From Bacteroidales bacterium (GTDB taxonomy: Bacteria > Bacteroidota > Bacteroidia > Bacteroidales > UBA932), in contig SUYO01000008.1 in the NCBI GenBank assembly GCA_015060385.1, positions 1 through 64,000 of the forward strand: a DNA stretch of 64,000 nucleotides, in the 5' to 3' direction. Of this stretch, positions 15,392 to 26,100 are shown in pieces. Position numbers and translations under genes: made by a program. Position 1 is the stretch's first letter, and every line of letters begins with the position of its first letter. The notes beneath the pieces were generated by a model. That model saw nothing but the letters and a program-made list of their open reading frames with translations, was not told the DNA's origin and searched no databases.

Positions 15392-16417
15392 ATGAAAAAG
15401 TTTCTCAGCTACATGACTCTTGTGCTTGTCGCAGTCATGACAATCACTTCCTGCAACGAGCAGAAGACAAGAAAGGCCCTGCTTCCCAACATCAGCGGAA
15501 AGGCAGGAGATGTGGTCATCGTGATCGACAAGGGTAATTGGGAAGGAACCGTGGGCAACGTCCTCAGGGATTCCCTTGCATGCGAAGCCCCTTTCCTACC
15601 TCAGAGAGAGCCGCTCTTCGGACTTGTGAATGTTCCTCAGAACGCATTCACAAACATGTTCCAGATCCACAGGAACATAATCGTGACCAACATCAATCCT
15701 AGCGTGACAGAGCCTGGAGTAGTATTGAGGAAGGATGTGTGGGCAGCGCCTCAGACTGTCATCTATATCAATGCCGCTGATACCGAAAAGGCTGTCGAAC
15801 TCATCAAGGAGAACACTGCCCTGATCAGAACGACCCTCGAGCAGGCCGAAAGAGACCGCATCATCAGAAACGTGAAGAGATACGAGGAGCTCAAGCTGGC
15901 ACCGGTCGTGACACAGATGGTGGGAGGTTCGCCTCACTTCCCTTCAGGCTACAAGCTCAAGAAGAGGACCAGCGACTTCATCTGGATCGAGTATGCGATC
16001 GAAGGTCTCACACAGGGTATCCTCGTGTACAAATATCCGGTAGTGGAAGGCGAGGAGATGATGAGCCTTGACAACATCCTTGAGAACAGCAACATGATGC
16101 TTGAGCAGAACGTGCCGGGAATGTTCGAGAATACCTACATGACTACCAGCACAGCCGTAAGGCCGGGCATCGAGTACAAGCGCTACAAGGGTCTCGAATT
16201 CGCTGAAGTAAGGGGATTCTGGGAGGTATACAACGACTACATGGGAGGACCTTTCGTTTCGCACGTGTTCTACAGCCAGGACGGACAGGAGATGATCGTG
16301 CTCCAGGCCTTCGTATACGCACCTAAATATGACAAGAGACAGTACCTCAGACAGGTGGAGTCAGTGATATACTCTTTCGAGTGGGCTGACACGGGAAAAG
16401 AAGAGGAGAAAGATTAA
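15392..16417 (+). CDS. DUF4837 family lipoprotein
   Basis: 341 residues. Signal with lipobox-like TITSC (Cys21), then the DUF4837 body: GDVVIVIDKGNWEGTVG, FNLVN-type FGLVNVPQNAFTNMFQIHRN, and a C-terminal half with YIEYAI-like WIEYAIEGLTQGILVYKYP and FEVRGFWEVYNDYMGGPFVS-type residues near 270. The family is restricted to Bacteroidetes and has no known function. It lies 24 bp after rseP and closes this run, followed by the tRNA promoter. Confidence 0.85.
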   Translation: MKKFLSYMTLVLVAVMTITSCNEQKTRKALLPNISGKAGDVVIVIDKGNWEGTVGNVLRDSLACEAPFLPQREPLFGLVNVPQNAFTNMFQIHRNIIVTNINPSVTEPGVVLRKDVWAAPQTVIYINAADTEKAVELIKENTALIRTTLEQAERDRIIRNVKRYEELKLAPVVTQMVGGSPHFPSGYKLKKRTSDFIWIEYAIEGLTQGILVYKYPVVEGEEMMSLDNILENSNMMLEQNVPGMFENTYMTTSTAVRPGIEYKRYKGLEFAEVRGFWEVYNDYMGGPFVSHVFYSQDGQEMIVLQAFVYAPKYDKRQYLRQVESVIYSFEWADTGKEEEKD

Positions 16418-16424
16418 GAAATAT

Positions 16425-16455
16425 TTTGTCAGTTCAAAAACTTTTCTTACCTTTG
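16425..16455 (+). promoter_or_regulatory. Promoter of tRNA-Glu and rpsT
   Basis: TTTG at 16425-16428 and TACCTTTG at 16448-16455 with a 19-bp spacer: a full match to the Bacteroides vegetative promoter. Initiation near 16463 would precede the tRNA by about 20 bases. Confidence 0.8.
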
Positions 16456-16484
16456 CACTCCCATTTGTTAAAAGTGGTCAGTTT

Positions 16485-16556
16485 GGTCGGTTCGTCTATC
16501 GGTTAGGACTCAAGATTTTCATTCTTGCAAGAGGGGTTCGATTCCCCTACCGACTA
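16485..16556 (+). tRNA. tRNA-Glu (anticodon TTC)
   Basis: 72 bases fold as a cloverleaf: acceptor GGTCGGT/ACCGACT (first pair G-T), D stem GTCT/GGAC, anticodon stem CAAGA/TCTTG with loop TTTTCAT (anticodon TTC), T stem AGGGG/CCCCT with loop TTCGATT, discriminator A. CCA is not encoded. rpsT follows 24 bp downstream and may be cotranscribed. Confidence 0.95.
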
Positions 16557-16580
16557 CGAAAAATATAAAAAATAAGAACA

Positions 16581-16835
16581 ATGGCAAACCACGCTTCAGC
16601 AGACAAGCGCTATCGCCAGAGCGAGAGGCGCAGATTGCATAATAAGTATTATGCAAAGACAACAAGAAACGCAATCCGTGCGATTCGTAACACAACCGAC
16701 AAGGCAGCAGCCGAGGCAAACGCACCTAAGGTCTATGCAATGATCGACAAGCTCGCAAAGATCGGTGTAATCCACAAGAACAAGGCTGCAAACCTCAAGA
16801 GCGGTATCGCAGTTTATATCAATAAACTTTCATAA
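16581..16835 (+). CDS. rpsT: 30S ribosomal protein S20
   Basis: 84 residues, usual length. [18 protein letters not shown] at the start, a basic helical body and [19 protein letters not shown] near the end are typical of S20, which binds 16S rRNA. Cotranscription with tRNA-Glu is likely, as no promoter lies between them and a terminator follows. Confidence 0.96.
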   Translation: MANHASADKRYRQSERRRLHNKYYAKTTRNAIRAIRNTTDKAAAEANAPKVYAMIDKLAKIGVIHKNKAANLKSGIAVYINKLS

Positions 16836-16870
16836 AGAAAGCTTCCCTTTTAAGGGTTTTCTTATAGCTA

Positions 16871-16907
16871 AAAAGGAGACAGTCGGATGATTGTCTCCTT
16901 TTGTTTT
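16871..16907 (+). terminator. Intrinsic terminator after rpsT
   Basis: 11-bp stem AAAAGGAGACA (16871-16881) with TGTCTCCTTTT (16892-16902), 10-base loop, then GTTTT. Confidence 0.8.
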
Positions 16908-16911
16908 CCTT

Positions 16912-16945
16912 CCCGGCCACAAATATGGCAGTTCTTGTGGCCGGG
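16912..16945. terminator. Hairpin between convergent operons
   Basis: Perfect 11-bp stem CCCGGCCACAA (16912-16922) with TTGTGGCCGGG (16935-16945), 12-base loop. It sits between the rpsT terminator and the terminator of the leftward operon. No long T-tract, so it may be a backup or an RNA-end structure. Confidence 0.5.
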
Positions 16946-16950
16946 AGGGA

Positions 16951-16993
16951 ATCAATAAAATCAGCGGCCGGTACCTTCACAGGGACCGACCGC
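16951..16993 (-). terminator. Terminator of the leftward SusCD/subtilase operon (repeat copy 1)
   Basis: On the minus strand GCGGTCGGT pairs with ACCGGCCGC (16985-16993 with 16964-16972), followed by TGATTTTATT. The stem plus about 45 bp upstream (to 17036) recurs, inverted, after the rightward operon at 36627-36697, and in part at 37291-37338. Confidence 0.75.
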
Positions 16994-17029
16994 TCGCCAA
17001 TATTTATGTAAATAACCAGAAGGTTCTTT

Positions 17030-17896
17030 TTAGAATGCACATCCGAGGGTAATTCCCAAGGTGTTGCCTATATATGGATTGCCTGTAAGATAGGCCGCTG
17101 AAATCTTTATCATGGCGATATCCACTCCCAGACCGGCAGATACATATGATGGCTCGAACGCAGTATTTGTAGAGAAATGATATCCGGCCATCACGGAAAT
17201 CATGTCCAATATCTTAAGGTCGACTCCAGCTGATGCCACCACGGCTCCATTCTGGCCCTGGGACATGTATCCGGCATCAAGTCCCACTCCGAGCGTCAGG
17301 GTCTTTCCGAAGCTGAAGGAATGCCTTGCACCTGCCTCTAAGAGCATCGGGAGAGTTCCTGAACCGATGTTCGAGCCGGAAACTCCTACTGTCAATGACT
17401 TGAGCCTGAAGACAGCGTTGACATCCGCACATACAGCTGAAGTACGGGCGCCCTCGGCAAGGTTCGAACCCACATATTTTGCCATTACAGAAACTCCCAG
17501 ACCTGGAATGATCCTGTATGCCGCACCGATTCCTGCAAACATTTCGCTCGGCGAATATTCACCTGTACTGTTTCCCCATTCGTCATATGTGTCATAAGGG
17601 CTGTATGCATTCATTCCCGCCTCCGCAAAGATGGCAAGCTTTCCAAGACGGTAGCCAAGATCGGCTGTCACGATATTGCTTGCAACTCCCTTAGGGCTCC
17701 ACATAAGATATGACACGTCAGCCTTGATCCTGTCATCATCAAGAGCGATCACAGCATCGGAGCCGGCGTTCACTCCACCTGTTGCAAGTTCCCTCACATC
17801 GTCAGGAATATTGAGGAAGGAACCTGTCTGGGCTGTTGCTGCAGTTGCTGTCAGTACGAGCGCAATCAGCAGGGTAAAGTATCTTGAAATTCTCAT
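17030..17896 (-). CDS. PorV/PorQ-like outer-membrane barrel, leftward operon
   Basis: 288 residues with a Sec signal (LLIALVLTATAATAQ). The mature start, VRELATGGVNAGSDAVIALD, and the repeating beta strands (MFAGIGAAYRIIPGLGVSVM, GYHFSTNTAFEPSYVSAGLG) resemble PorV/PorQ family barrels, some of which serve the type IX secretion system. The start overlaps the subtilase stop (ATGA), so the two are translationally coupled. Paralogue of 35711-36631. A role in exporting or attaching the subtilase is inference. Confidence 0.7.
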   Translation of the reverse strand: MRISRYFTLLIALVLTATAATAQTGSFLNIPDDVRELATGGVNAGSDAVIALDDDRIKADVSYLMWSPKGVASNIVTADLGYRLGKLAIFAEAGMNAYSPYDTYDEWGNSTGEYSPSEMFAGIGAAYRIIPGLGVSVMAKYVGSNLAEGARTSAVCADVNAVFRLKSLTVGVSGSNIGSGTLPMLLEAGARHSFSFGKTLTLGVGLDAGYMSQGQNGAVVASAGVDLKILDMISVMAGYHFSTNTAFEPSYVSAGLGVDIAMIKISAAYLTGNPYIGNTLGITLGCAF

Positions 17897-20451
17897 AACT
17901 TGACGATATTTTGAGTGAATACCTTACCGGACTTGCCGGTCACCTGTACGCTGTATACCCCTGGAAGAAGGGCAGAAACATCCTCCAAGGCAGGACTGAA
18001 CGGATCAGGGACCACCTTGTTCTCATACACAAGGGCACCCGACGAGCTCACGATCTTAAGGTCTGCTTCCGATGCATCTGATGACCTTACATAAAGCTTA
18101 CCGTCAGCCACAGGATTAGGATAGAGGTCAAATTCCTTGGAACCGTCCCTTACCAGGGTCCTGAATGAATCCTTTGCAGTCCTGCCCATCGCATCAGATG
18201 CAGTAACTGTTACAGCTACCATTCCGTACGAAGCAGCCGTCACAGTCATATTGTTCTTTGATACAGAAATCTTAAGGACTTCATCATCTGAAGAAACCGC
18301 AGTATACTTAAGGGATTCTCCGTCTGCGTCAGTAAAGTAATCAGCAAGGTTTATAGTCTTCGATGCCGAATCGGAAGATAGTATGAGATCCTCAAGGGCA
18401 GACTTCACCACAGGGTCAGTATTCGGTTCAATCACGAAGGAGAGGCTGCACTCAGCTGTCTTTCCATGATCGTCAGTAACTACAATGCGCGAGCTGTAAG
18501 AGCCCGGAGCGATCTTCTTGGCATCGATGACAAGATAATAAAGGTCATCTTCCTTTGAGAAGGTATCTCCGTCGGTAGCATTCTCATATGTCACGTCAGC
18601 GATCGAATTCTCAGGATCTGTGATATTGAACCTGAGCTTTGCCCACTCATGCTGCTTATAGGTATGCTGGGTTCCGTCAAGAGCCTCGATTGCAGGAGGA
18701 AGGTTATCTGAGGTCGAAATCGATATGTTCTCCGTCATTTCTGAAGTATAGCCTAATGCATCTACGCCTACAACCGATATATGATAGGTCGTGTTCTGAG
18801 CGAGCTTATCCAACGTGAAGACAAGGGTATCTCCTGCAGTCTTTCTTCCCACAGGTACCGTAACCTTGTTCATACCATCGGTAACCTTATCAAAAGGTGT
18901 CTCCGACCAATAAAGGTCAACATACTTGCTGTTTACTCCGTTGTTTTCCTCAGGAACGATATATTTGAGAGCGAAAGCTGTCGCTGACAGCTGCTCATAA
19001 TTTGCAAATTCAGGCACATTCGGCATGAATTCGCCGTAATGTGCGACGGCTGCAGAAGCATCGACAAGACCATGTCCCATCTGATCTGCAGGCAATGATA
19101 TATCTGATGCCGTCTTTAAGAGTCGGTCAATCAGCTGTTCTCTTGTGAATCCGGGACCGCCGAATTCGGAAACGATCAATGCAGCCACACCGCTGACATG
19201 AGGGCAGGCCATAGAGGTACCCTGCATACGGCCGTACTCGCTGTCTGCAATTGTGCTGATGATCATCTGATTCTTCTTTGTATCTCCACCAGGTGCCATG
19301 ATGTCCACCCAGTCTCCATGATTTGAATAATAGGCCATCTCGTAGTCTCCCGCTACTGAAGAAACCGAGATACAGCCTTCATATGATGCCGGATATGCTT
19401 CTGTGACAGCGTCGTTACCGGTAGCAAAGATAACGACACCACCCTTCATCGGGCTGTCCGGAAGCTGATTTCCATCCTCATCACATCCGGCATATGTGTT
19501 GAAGTAATCAATTGCCTCCCTCACATATCGAGGGGTCTCTGTAAGATTGTTTTCAGGAATGAAGCCCCAGCTGTTCTGTGCGATCACCGCTCCGTGATTG
19601 GCAGCCCAGACGATTGCCTCAGCTTCATTGCCCTGATATTCGCCCTCGAATATCTCACAAGCCATGATCCTTACACCCTTGATTCCTTCAGCTGCATTAC
19701 CTCCGGCAATTCCGCTTACTCCGATACCGTTGTTGTTCACTGCGGCAATGGTACCTGCCACATGAGTTCCATGGTCCTGAGGATTGATCTTGTTATTACC
19801 GAGAATGGCATTGTATCCGTAGATCGTCTTTCCCTTAGCATCAACAGACGTCCACATGTTGTCCTTAAGGTCTTCATGTGCATAGTCGACTCCTGTATCG
19901 ATGACGGCTACGATTACCTCATCGCTTCCCACGACTCCTCTTCTCCACGCCGGATCGACATTGATGTCACAACCGGCTACGAGACCGTTGACAGCATTTC
20001 CTGTATTCTGGAAATGCCACTGTTTCTTGAACTCAGGGTCGTCGAATAAAGGCATGGCATCATTGATCACAGCCTTAGGGACATATTCGACAAGTTCCAC
20101 TCCTTCTACGCAGATCAGGTCATGTCCTGCCTTGGTAAGCGGAAGTGACTCGTCAAACTGCACATTGTACCACAAATGCAGCCCTTCCCTACGCATTCGC
20201 TCTTCATATCTTCCTCCGTCCTGGAAAGTACGGCTCAGAACGGCACCGGGTATGATTCCGGAACCGGAACCTTCGGATTCAAGCTTTAAAGCAAGGGCGT
20301 CTGAGACACGGATTACAGCCTTACCCGCCACATATGCATCTTGTTCTACATTGAATTCGTCTGTCTTATCCACAGTAAACGGTTCATGCTGGCAAGAAAC
20401 CAGCATCCAAACAGCGAAAAGAGATAGTATACGAAGAGTCTTTTCCATCAT
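17893..20451 (-). CDS. Subtilisin-like S8 protease with lipobox and T9SS-type sorting domain, leftward operon
   Basis: 852 residues. Lipobox-like LVSC (Cys20); pro-region to about 130 (LHLWYNVQFDESLPLTKA); catalytic domain with Asp185 in AVIDTGVDYAHED, His227 in DHGTHVAGT, Ser413 in GTSMACPHVSG; then fibronectin-like and cadherin-like domains; and a last 75 residues starting FDLYPNPVADGKLYV that match T9SS type A sorting domains and end in VKL. All three catalytic residues are present, so an active surface protease is likely. Having both a lipobox and a T9SS tail is unusual. Paralogue of 33060-35708. Confidence 0.88.
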   Translation of the reverse strand: MMEKTLRILSLFAVWMLVSCQHEPFTVDKTDEFNVEQDAYVAGKAVIRVSDALALKLESEGSGSGIIPGAVLSRTFQDGGRYEERMRREGLHLWYNVQFDESLPLTKAGHDLICVEGVELVEYVPKAVINDAMPLFDDPEFKKQWHFQNTGNAVNGLVAGCDINVDPAWRRGVVGSDEVIVAVIDTGVDYAHEDLKDNMWTSVDAKGKTIYGYNAILGNNKINPQDHGTHVAGTIAAVNNNGIGVSGIAGGNAAEGIKGVRIMACEIFEGEYQGNEAEAIVWAANHGAVIAQNSWGFIPENNLTETPRYVREAIDYFNTYAGCDEDGNQLPDSPMKGGVVIFATGNDAVTEAYPASYEGCISVSSVAGDYEMAYYSNHGDWVDIMAPGGDTKKNQMIISTIADSEYGRMQGTSMACPHVSGVAALIVSEFGGPGFTREQLIDRLLKTASDISLPADQMGHGLVDASAAVAHYGEFMPNVPEFANYEQLSATAFALKYIVPEENNGVNSKYVDLYWSETPFDKVTDGMNKVTVPVGRKTAGDTLVFTLDKLAQNTTYHISVVGVDALGYTSEMTENISISTSDNLPPAIEALDGTQHTYKQHEWAKLRFNITDPENSIADVTYENATDGDTFSKEDDLYYLVIDAKKIAPGSYSSRIVVTDDHGKTAECSLSFVIEPNTDPVVKSALEDLILSSDSASKTINLADYFTDADGESLKYTAVSSDDEVLKISVSKNNMTVTAASYGMVAVTVTASDAMGRTAKDSFRTLVRDGSKEFDLYPNPVADGKLYVRSSDASEADLKIVSSSGALVYENKVVPDPFSPALEDVSALLPGVYSVQVTGKSGKVFTQNIVKL

Positions 20452-20464
20452 TTTAATTATAATA

Positions 20465-20501
20465 AGGCTGACCCAAGGTTACATGAACCTCTGGTCAGCC
20501 T
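20465..20501 (-). promoter_or_regulatory. Hairpin between lipoprotein and subtilase genes, leftward operon
   Basis: Perfect 9-bp stem AGGCTGACC (20465-20473) with GGTCAGCCT (20493-20501), with an inner AGGTT/AACCT stem. On the minus strand it is followed by TATTATAATT, 10 bp before the subtilase start. It could be a leaky terminator or an mRNA-processing element. The rightward operon has a hairpin in the same place. Confidence 0.55.
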
Positions 20502-20516
20502 CATTTAGTTCAGAAA

Positions 20517-21395
20517 TTAAAGTCCTAGCAGTTCTGCAAGGTCTGGTCCACCAGGGAATGAGATGTAGGCCACTGAAGGACTACCCCACCAGCTGAATGA
20601 TCCGCCTGAGAAGTTGAGGATAGGATACCAAGCAAACTGAGCGACATCCGGCATAACCATCATGTTGGCAGCAGATGTTTCAGTATCACCGACTGCAGCT
20701 CCGTCAAGCATATGACATGTCATACCTGAGAATGTGAAGCCGAGGTTGAGGATCTGTCCCCATGTGATGCTACCGTCTTCGTTGATGAAGAACTCAAGGT
20801 AAGGAACCTCCTCCACGAAGTCAAGTCCACCTGCAGTTACAGACTCCTGATCCCAAGGATTGATAAGTCTGTAAGTCTCGGTTCCGTCCGGTGCCTTGAT
20901 GAGCTGCTTCTCGAAAGGTCCTCCGATCCACCAGTCATCATACCACTGAGCGATACCGAGGTTCTGCCATGCCTTCCTGCATGTGATAGGGAATGCATCT
21001 GCAGTATACTCTGAAATGTCACCTGAAGTGATCTCGACAACAATCGAGTATGAAGCTGCAGGATCAAGATTGTCATATGAATATGAAACGGCTGCAGTTG
21101 CAGTAGTCTCACCGGCAGCGAAAGATACTGTAGTATTCTTAAGGGTAAAGAGTCCTGATGTATCTGTCAGTGCAACTGTGATGTCCATAGCGCCGTCAGC
21201 CTTTGTTCTTACGAAAGGAACGAGGATGTCAGATCCGTCGATATCAAGATTTCTTGGAGCTGTGTCGTCAGCCTTTACATAAGTCTTGTTTGCATCCTCC
21301 TGTGGAGCAGGAGTGTAGTCATAATCCTGTACACAGGCTACGAAAGCTAAGCTCATGAGCGAGCCAAAAACTATTTTATTAATTGTCTTTTTCAT
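20517..21395 (-). CDS. SusE/F-position lipoprotein, leftward operon
   Basis: 292 residues with lipobox (LAFVAC, Cys21). An Ig-like N-terminal part (VPFVRTKADGAMDITVAL, VSFAAGETTATAAVSY) resembles the bacterial Ig-type domains of DUF1735/DUF4843 lipoproteins. The C-terminal half, rich in Trp and Gly (AQWYDDWWIGGPFE, SGGSFSWWGSPSVAYI), looks like a surface-binding domain. Placed directly after SusD like SusE/SusF, which are surface ligand-binding lipoproteins. The gene at the same place in the other operon (32110-32967) is of similar length but not obviously homologous, so ligand choice may differ. Confidence 0.65.
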   Translation of the reverse strand: MKKTINKIVFGSLMSLAFVACVQDYDYTPAPQEDANKTYVKADDTAPRNLDIDGSDILVPFVRTKADGAMDITVALTDTSGLFTLKNTTVSFAAGETTATAAVSYSYDNLDPAASYSIVVEITSGDISEYTADAFPITCRKAWQNLGIAQWYDDWWIGGPFEKQLIKAPDGTETYRLINPWDQESVTAGGLDFVEEVPYLEFFINEDGSITWGQILNLGFTFSGMTCHMLDGAAVGDTETSAANMMVMPDVAQFAWYPILNFSGGSFSWWGSPSVAYISFPGGPDLAELLGL

Positions 21396-21412
21396 GTTGC
21401 TGTCGTTTTAAA

Positions 21413-23119
21413 TTAGAACTGTGTTGAGATTGTCTCTACCTTTCCGGTAGGGTCAGGATTGTTAAGTGTAGTCATGACTCCATCAATTTCGGTAGGAACC
21501 TCGTCCTCCTTCATGATATAGTCATTGTTCTCATACTCAGACTCCGGAATCACGAAGTTCCAGAATGGACTCACTTCCTCGATGTCATACTTGAGGGTCT
21601 CGTGGATAACGTTTGAACCCTTGTACCAGGTCTTCACACCCGGACGGATACGCTTAGCATCGAAGAAACCGACTCCCTCGCCCCAGAACTCTACTCTCTT
21701 CTGGTAAAGTACCTCCTCCTGGAAGTTCTTTACGAAACCTTCATTGAACTTAGAAGATGCAACGAAGTATGAGTAGCTTGGGTCACGGTATGTCTGCATG
21801 AATGACTCGAGAAGAGCTGCACCTGCAGCCTCACCGTCTCTCATTCCGACAGCCTCTGCCTCGATGAGGTACATTTCCTCAACACGCATCATAGGCCAGT
21901 CTGCAGCACCACCTACTGAATAAGTCTCCCAGTCGCCGCCCTTGCAACGGATCTTGAATGACATGTAGTCAGGAAGTGACTCGAAAGGATATGCCTTGAG
22001 GAAGCCTGTCTGGTCTGCCCATTCATAGTAGTCAGCATCATATGTCTCTCTGTCCGGATCAAGGAACGACCTCTTACGGAAGTCATCTCTGTTCATACGG
22101 TCATACATCCAACGGTGGATAGCCATGCGAGTAAGAGAGTTGTATCCCCAGTCAGCCTCACCTGCGAGGAATCCTGTAGGGTTACAGAGGTTACCCATGT
22201 TGTTTGCAGAAAGGTTGTAGTACCACATCCATGAGTTGTTGCCCGCTGCGTCGCAGAATGCAGCTGCAGGGTTGTGCCACTCAGCCTCTGTCAAAGGAGT
22301 CTTGCCTGAAGCGTCGATAGCCTTGCGTGCATATTTAGCAGCATTGTCATAATCCTCAAGTGCCATGTACATACGGGCCTTCAGACCGTAAACCACTGGA
22401 ACGCCAGGGTAACGTCCTGTTGCAGGAACATAACCTTCGAGGAGCTGCTCAGCCTTGTCAAGGTCAGCAAGAATGAATGCAGACATTGCCTCCTTAGGTG
22501 CACGTGCAGTCTTGTACTGAGTCTCTTCCTCTGAGCTTGAAACGATGATAGGAGTAGTGAGACCAACAACCTTTGAAACGTCAGTGTACTTGTTCTCCGC
22601 AGGGAGATACAGGTTGTAGAGGTCATGGTACATCAGCGCTCTGTAAACATATGCTGTTCCGAGGTAAACCTTCTGGTCAGCATTGAGTTCCTCAAGCGAG
22701 AGGAGCGGTCCGATGATGTCGTTTGCAGACTTGATGATCTTGTAGAAAGTCATGAACGGAATAGTCTGATTATAGGTATTCGCCTTCATGTTTCTTCCGT
22801 AAGAACCGCAATATCCTGTCCACCAGTCGTAACCCTCTGTTGCAGAGTTGTTCACGATATCATTGGTAAGACGCGCATAAGTAATGAGGATACCAGCGTA
22901 TGACATATCGGTCTCCTGCTGTACACCTGATCCAAAGAAGTAGTATGGCTGATATATCTGAGCAACGAGGCCGTCAACAGCAGCCGCCATACCTGCAGCT
23001 GACTGGGCAAGCTGCTCTGATGTTGCCGCTCCTTCAAGAGGGAAAGTCTCCTGAATACATGAAGATGCAAGAGAAACAGATACGGCACCTATAAGTATAG
23101 TCTTAAATATGTTTTTCAT
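21413..23119 (-). CDS. SusD/RagB-like lipoprotein, leftward operon
   Basis: 568 residues from ATG 23119. This start has a rare clear Shine-Dalgarno (GGGAGG, 8 bp upstream) and a proper lipobox (LASSC, Cys21); a start six codons earlier would include the SD itself. Typical SusD layout: helical TPR region (FYKIIKSANDIIGPLLSLEE, YRALMYHDLYNLYLP) and C-terminal RVEFWGEGVGFFDAKRI. It forms the surface lid of the SusC transporter. 18 bp separate it from SusC. RagB-type relatives import peptides, which would suit the neighbouring protease. Confidence 0.9.
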   Translation of the reverse strand: MKNIFKTILIGAVSVSLASSCIQETFPLEGAATSEQLAQSAAGMAAAVDGLVAQIYQPYYFFGSGVQQETDMSYAGILITYARLTNDIVNNSATEGYDWWTGYCGSYGRNMKANTYNQTIPFMTFYKIIKSANDIIGPLLSLEELNADQKVYLGTAYVYRALMYHDLYNLYLPAENKYTDVSKVVGLTTPIIVSSSEEETQYKTARAPKEAMSAFILADLDKAEQLLEGYVPATGRYPGVPVVYGLKARMYMALEDYDNAAKYARKAIDASGKTPLTEAEWHNPAAAFCDAAGNNSWMWYYNLSANNMGNLCNPTGFLAGEADWGYNSLTRMAIHRWMYDRMNRDDFRKRSFLDPDRETYDADYYEWADQTGFLKAYPFESLPDYMSFKIRCKGGDWETYSVGGAADWPMMRVEEMYLIEAEAVGMRDGEAAGAALLESFMQTYRDPSYSYFVASSKFNEGFVKNFQEEVLYQKRVEFWGEGVGFFDAKRIRPGVKTWYKGSNVIHETLKYDIEEVSPFWNFVIPESEYENNDYIMKEDEVPTEIDGVMTTLNNPDPTGKVETISTQF

Positions 23120-23137
23120 TGTTCTATCCTCCCTCAA

Positions 23138-26100
23138 TTAAAATTTAACTGTGATACCACCTGAAACTGTTCTCATAGGAGAATAGGTAGTGGCATTTGT
23201 AGAAGATGAGAAGCCCTGACGTGGGTCGAAGCCCTTACGTGCAGACCAGTAATAGAGGTTCTCTGCAGAAACATAAATTCTGAGTGAGTTTACGAGGAAC
23301 TTCCTTGTGAACTTTGCAGGAAGAGTGTAACCGAAGTTAACATTCTGAAGGTTCAGGTAAGAAGCCTTTGTAAGGAACCTTGTAGATGTAGCGTTGCTGT
23401 ACTCATCAGCATACTGGAAACGTGGAATAGAAGCACCCTTGTTATCTGGTGTCCAAGCATTGAGGAGGTCAACGTGGTAGTTGTAACCGTTGGCACCTGA
23501 TGTAGGAGAGTACATGAATGTCTGGTATCCGCCATCCATCTGCCTACCACCTACCTGGTATGTGAAGTTGATAGCGAAGTCAAAGCCGTATGCGCTTACT
23601 GATGTACCGAAACCACCGAAGAGAGGTGCGAGAACGCTTATGTTTGTCATATACTTCGAAGCCTCAGAATAGTCATCTGTTGTCTCACGGCCTGTGATGT
23701 TGCCTTCTTCGTCAAGAATGTTCTTGTACCAGAGAGACTTACCTGTCTCCTGATCGATACCTGCGAACTCATATGTATTGAAAGTATACATTGAAGCACC
23801 CTCAGCAACGAAGAACGAACCGCTTGTGAAACCGTTGTACTCATTTCCTTCAGCATCGTATGCCTTAGAATCCTTTACGTTGTCAGCGAGTGAAACGACA
23901 GTATTCTTAAGGTATGAAGCGTTAAGGTTGATGTCCCACTGTACGTTCCTGTTGTTTACGAGCACGAAGTGGAAGTCACCCTCGACACCATAATTGTTCA
24001 TGTCACCGACGTTCTTATAAATAGAAGAATAACCCTGTGACGGAGCAACCGGAGTAGGGAAGAGCATGTCTGTAGTCATACGGTTGAAGTACTCGATGCC
24101 TCCGTTTACTCTGCTGTCGAACAATGAGAACTCGATACCTGCATTGAAGTTGGTATTTGTCTCCCAAGTGATGTCCTTGTTACCCTTTGTAGCGAAGAGA
24201 GTAGAGATCTTGCCGTCAGATGGTACGATACCGAAGATATCTGTATATCTGTAAGAACCGATAGAGTCGTTACCCTGGCTACCGATGGAAGCCTTGAGCT
24301 TGAACTCATTTACCCAAGAAGCGTTGAACCAGTTCTCCTTGCTCATGATCCATGCAGCACCTGCGCTCCAGAAGTTACCCCAACGGTTTTCAGGATGGAA
24401 GCGTGAAGAAGCATCACGACGGAACGATCCTGAAACGAAGTAACGCTCCATGTAGTCATACTGTGCACGTCCGAGATAACCTTCGTTGTTGTAGTGTGTC
24501 TGATATGAAGATGCGCTCTGTCCGTCAACTACAGCACCGTCGAGTTCCTTGTTATCCTGCGAGAACATCTGGCTCTTGCCGGCACCTACATAGTAATATC
24601 TGTCGCTGTAGTACTCATGTCCTACGAGAACGCCCACATTGTGGTTACCGAACTTCCTCTGGTAGTTGAGGAGCTGCTGGCTGTTCCAAGCATAAGAACG
24701 GCTGTGACCTACTGAAACTGTACCGCCTGTAGAACGGAACTGTCCGTAATAAGGGTTGTATACATAGTTGGAACGTGTCTCGTCAAGAGTAGCCGATGCA
24801 TTTACTGTGAATGTAAGGCCCTTGATGATGTCAACGTCGATATAACCCTGAGCAGAAAGTGCGTTACCCTCTGAGTTGTTTGTATTGTACTTGTTACCGA
24901 GTACAGGGTTTGCGTCAGTGATGAACGGACGTGAGAGACCTGGGAAACCACCGTTTCTGAGGTTAGCGTTACCGTGGTCAAGGACAGCGATTCCGTTTAC
25001 GTCATAGTACTGCGAGCCGTCAGCATTTCTCACATAGAGAGGGTAGATAGGAGCGATCTGCGATGTGAACGCCCAGATGTTGGCTGTAGAGCCTGAGCTA
25101 CCGTTGTTGCTGAGCGAGTTGAACTCGAACTTGGTGTATGACATGTTGGCACCCATCTTGAGCCAGTCAGTTGCCTGATAGTCAGCCTTGAGACGTGCAG
25201 AAAGACGCTCGTGGTCAGACTTCTCTGTAATACCCTGGTTGTTGAGGTAGCTGAGTGAAGAGTAGAAAGACATTCTCTCCTGAGCACCTGATACTGTAGC
25301 TGTATACTCCTGACGGATACCCTTGCGGTAAACCTCGTCAGCCCAGTTGTCAGCCTTCACGAGATGGTCACCCATCACGTAGCCTTCTGTAGCACCTGGG
25401 TTGAACTTACCGTTACGTCCGATAGTATACTGGCCTGCAGGGATAGTATAAGTCTGATATCCGAGACCGCCGGCAGCTACGTTGTAGAGATTCTCGTTAG
25501 CTCTCATGTAAGCCTCATCCGGAGTAAGTGCGAGACCGTCATTTGCTGTGTAGTAGTTGTAGAGAGCCTTGTAGTGCTGCTCGTAGAAAGCACGTGGATC
25601 CGAGATAGTCTCATATCTCTGAAGAGCATTTGTGTTCACACCGACCTTTGCATCGAACGATACTGAAGCCTGACCCTGCCTTCCCTTCTTTGTTGTGATC
25701 ATGATGACACCATTGGCACCACGAGCACCATAGAGGGCGTTTGAAGCAGCATCCTTGAGGACTGTCATGGACTCGATGTCGCTTGGAGCGATGTTGTTCA
25801 TATCGCCGTCGAAAGGAGCACCGTCAACAATGATGAGAGGGTCGTTACCCGCGTTGATTGATGAAATACCACGTACGCGGATTGTTGCAGAAGAACCAGG
25901 GGCGCCGTTTGCTGAAACGAGCTGCACACCTGCTACCTGTCCTGCGAGGGCGTTGGTAACGTTTGAAACCTGCGACTGCGCAAGCTTCTCGTCATCCAGC
26001 ACCTTAGCGGAACCGGTAAACGCTTCCTTTGTCGATGTACCGAACGCGACAACGATTGTCTCCTCGAGAGCCTGTGTGTCAGGGTCGATTGCAACATTGA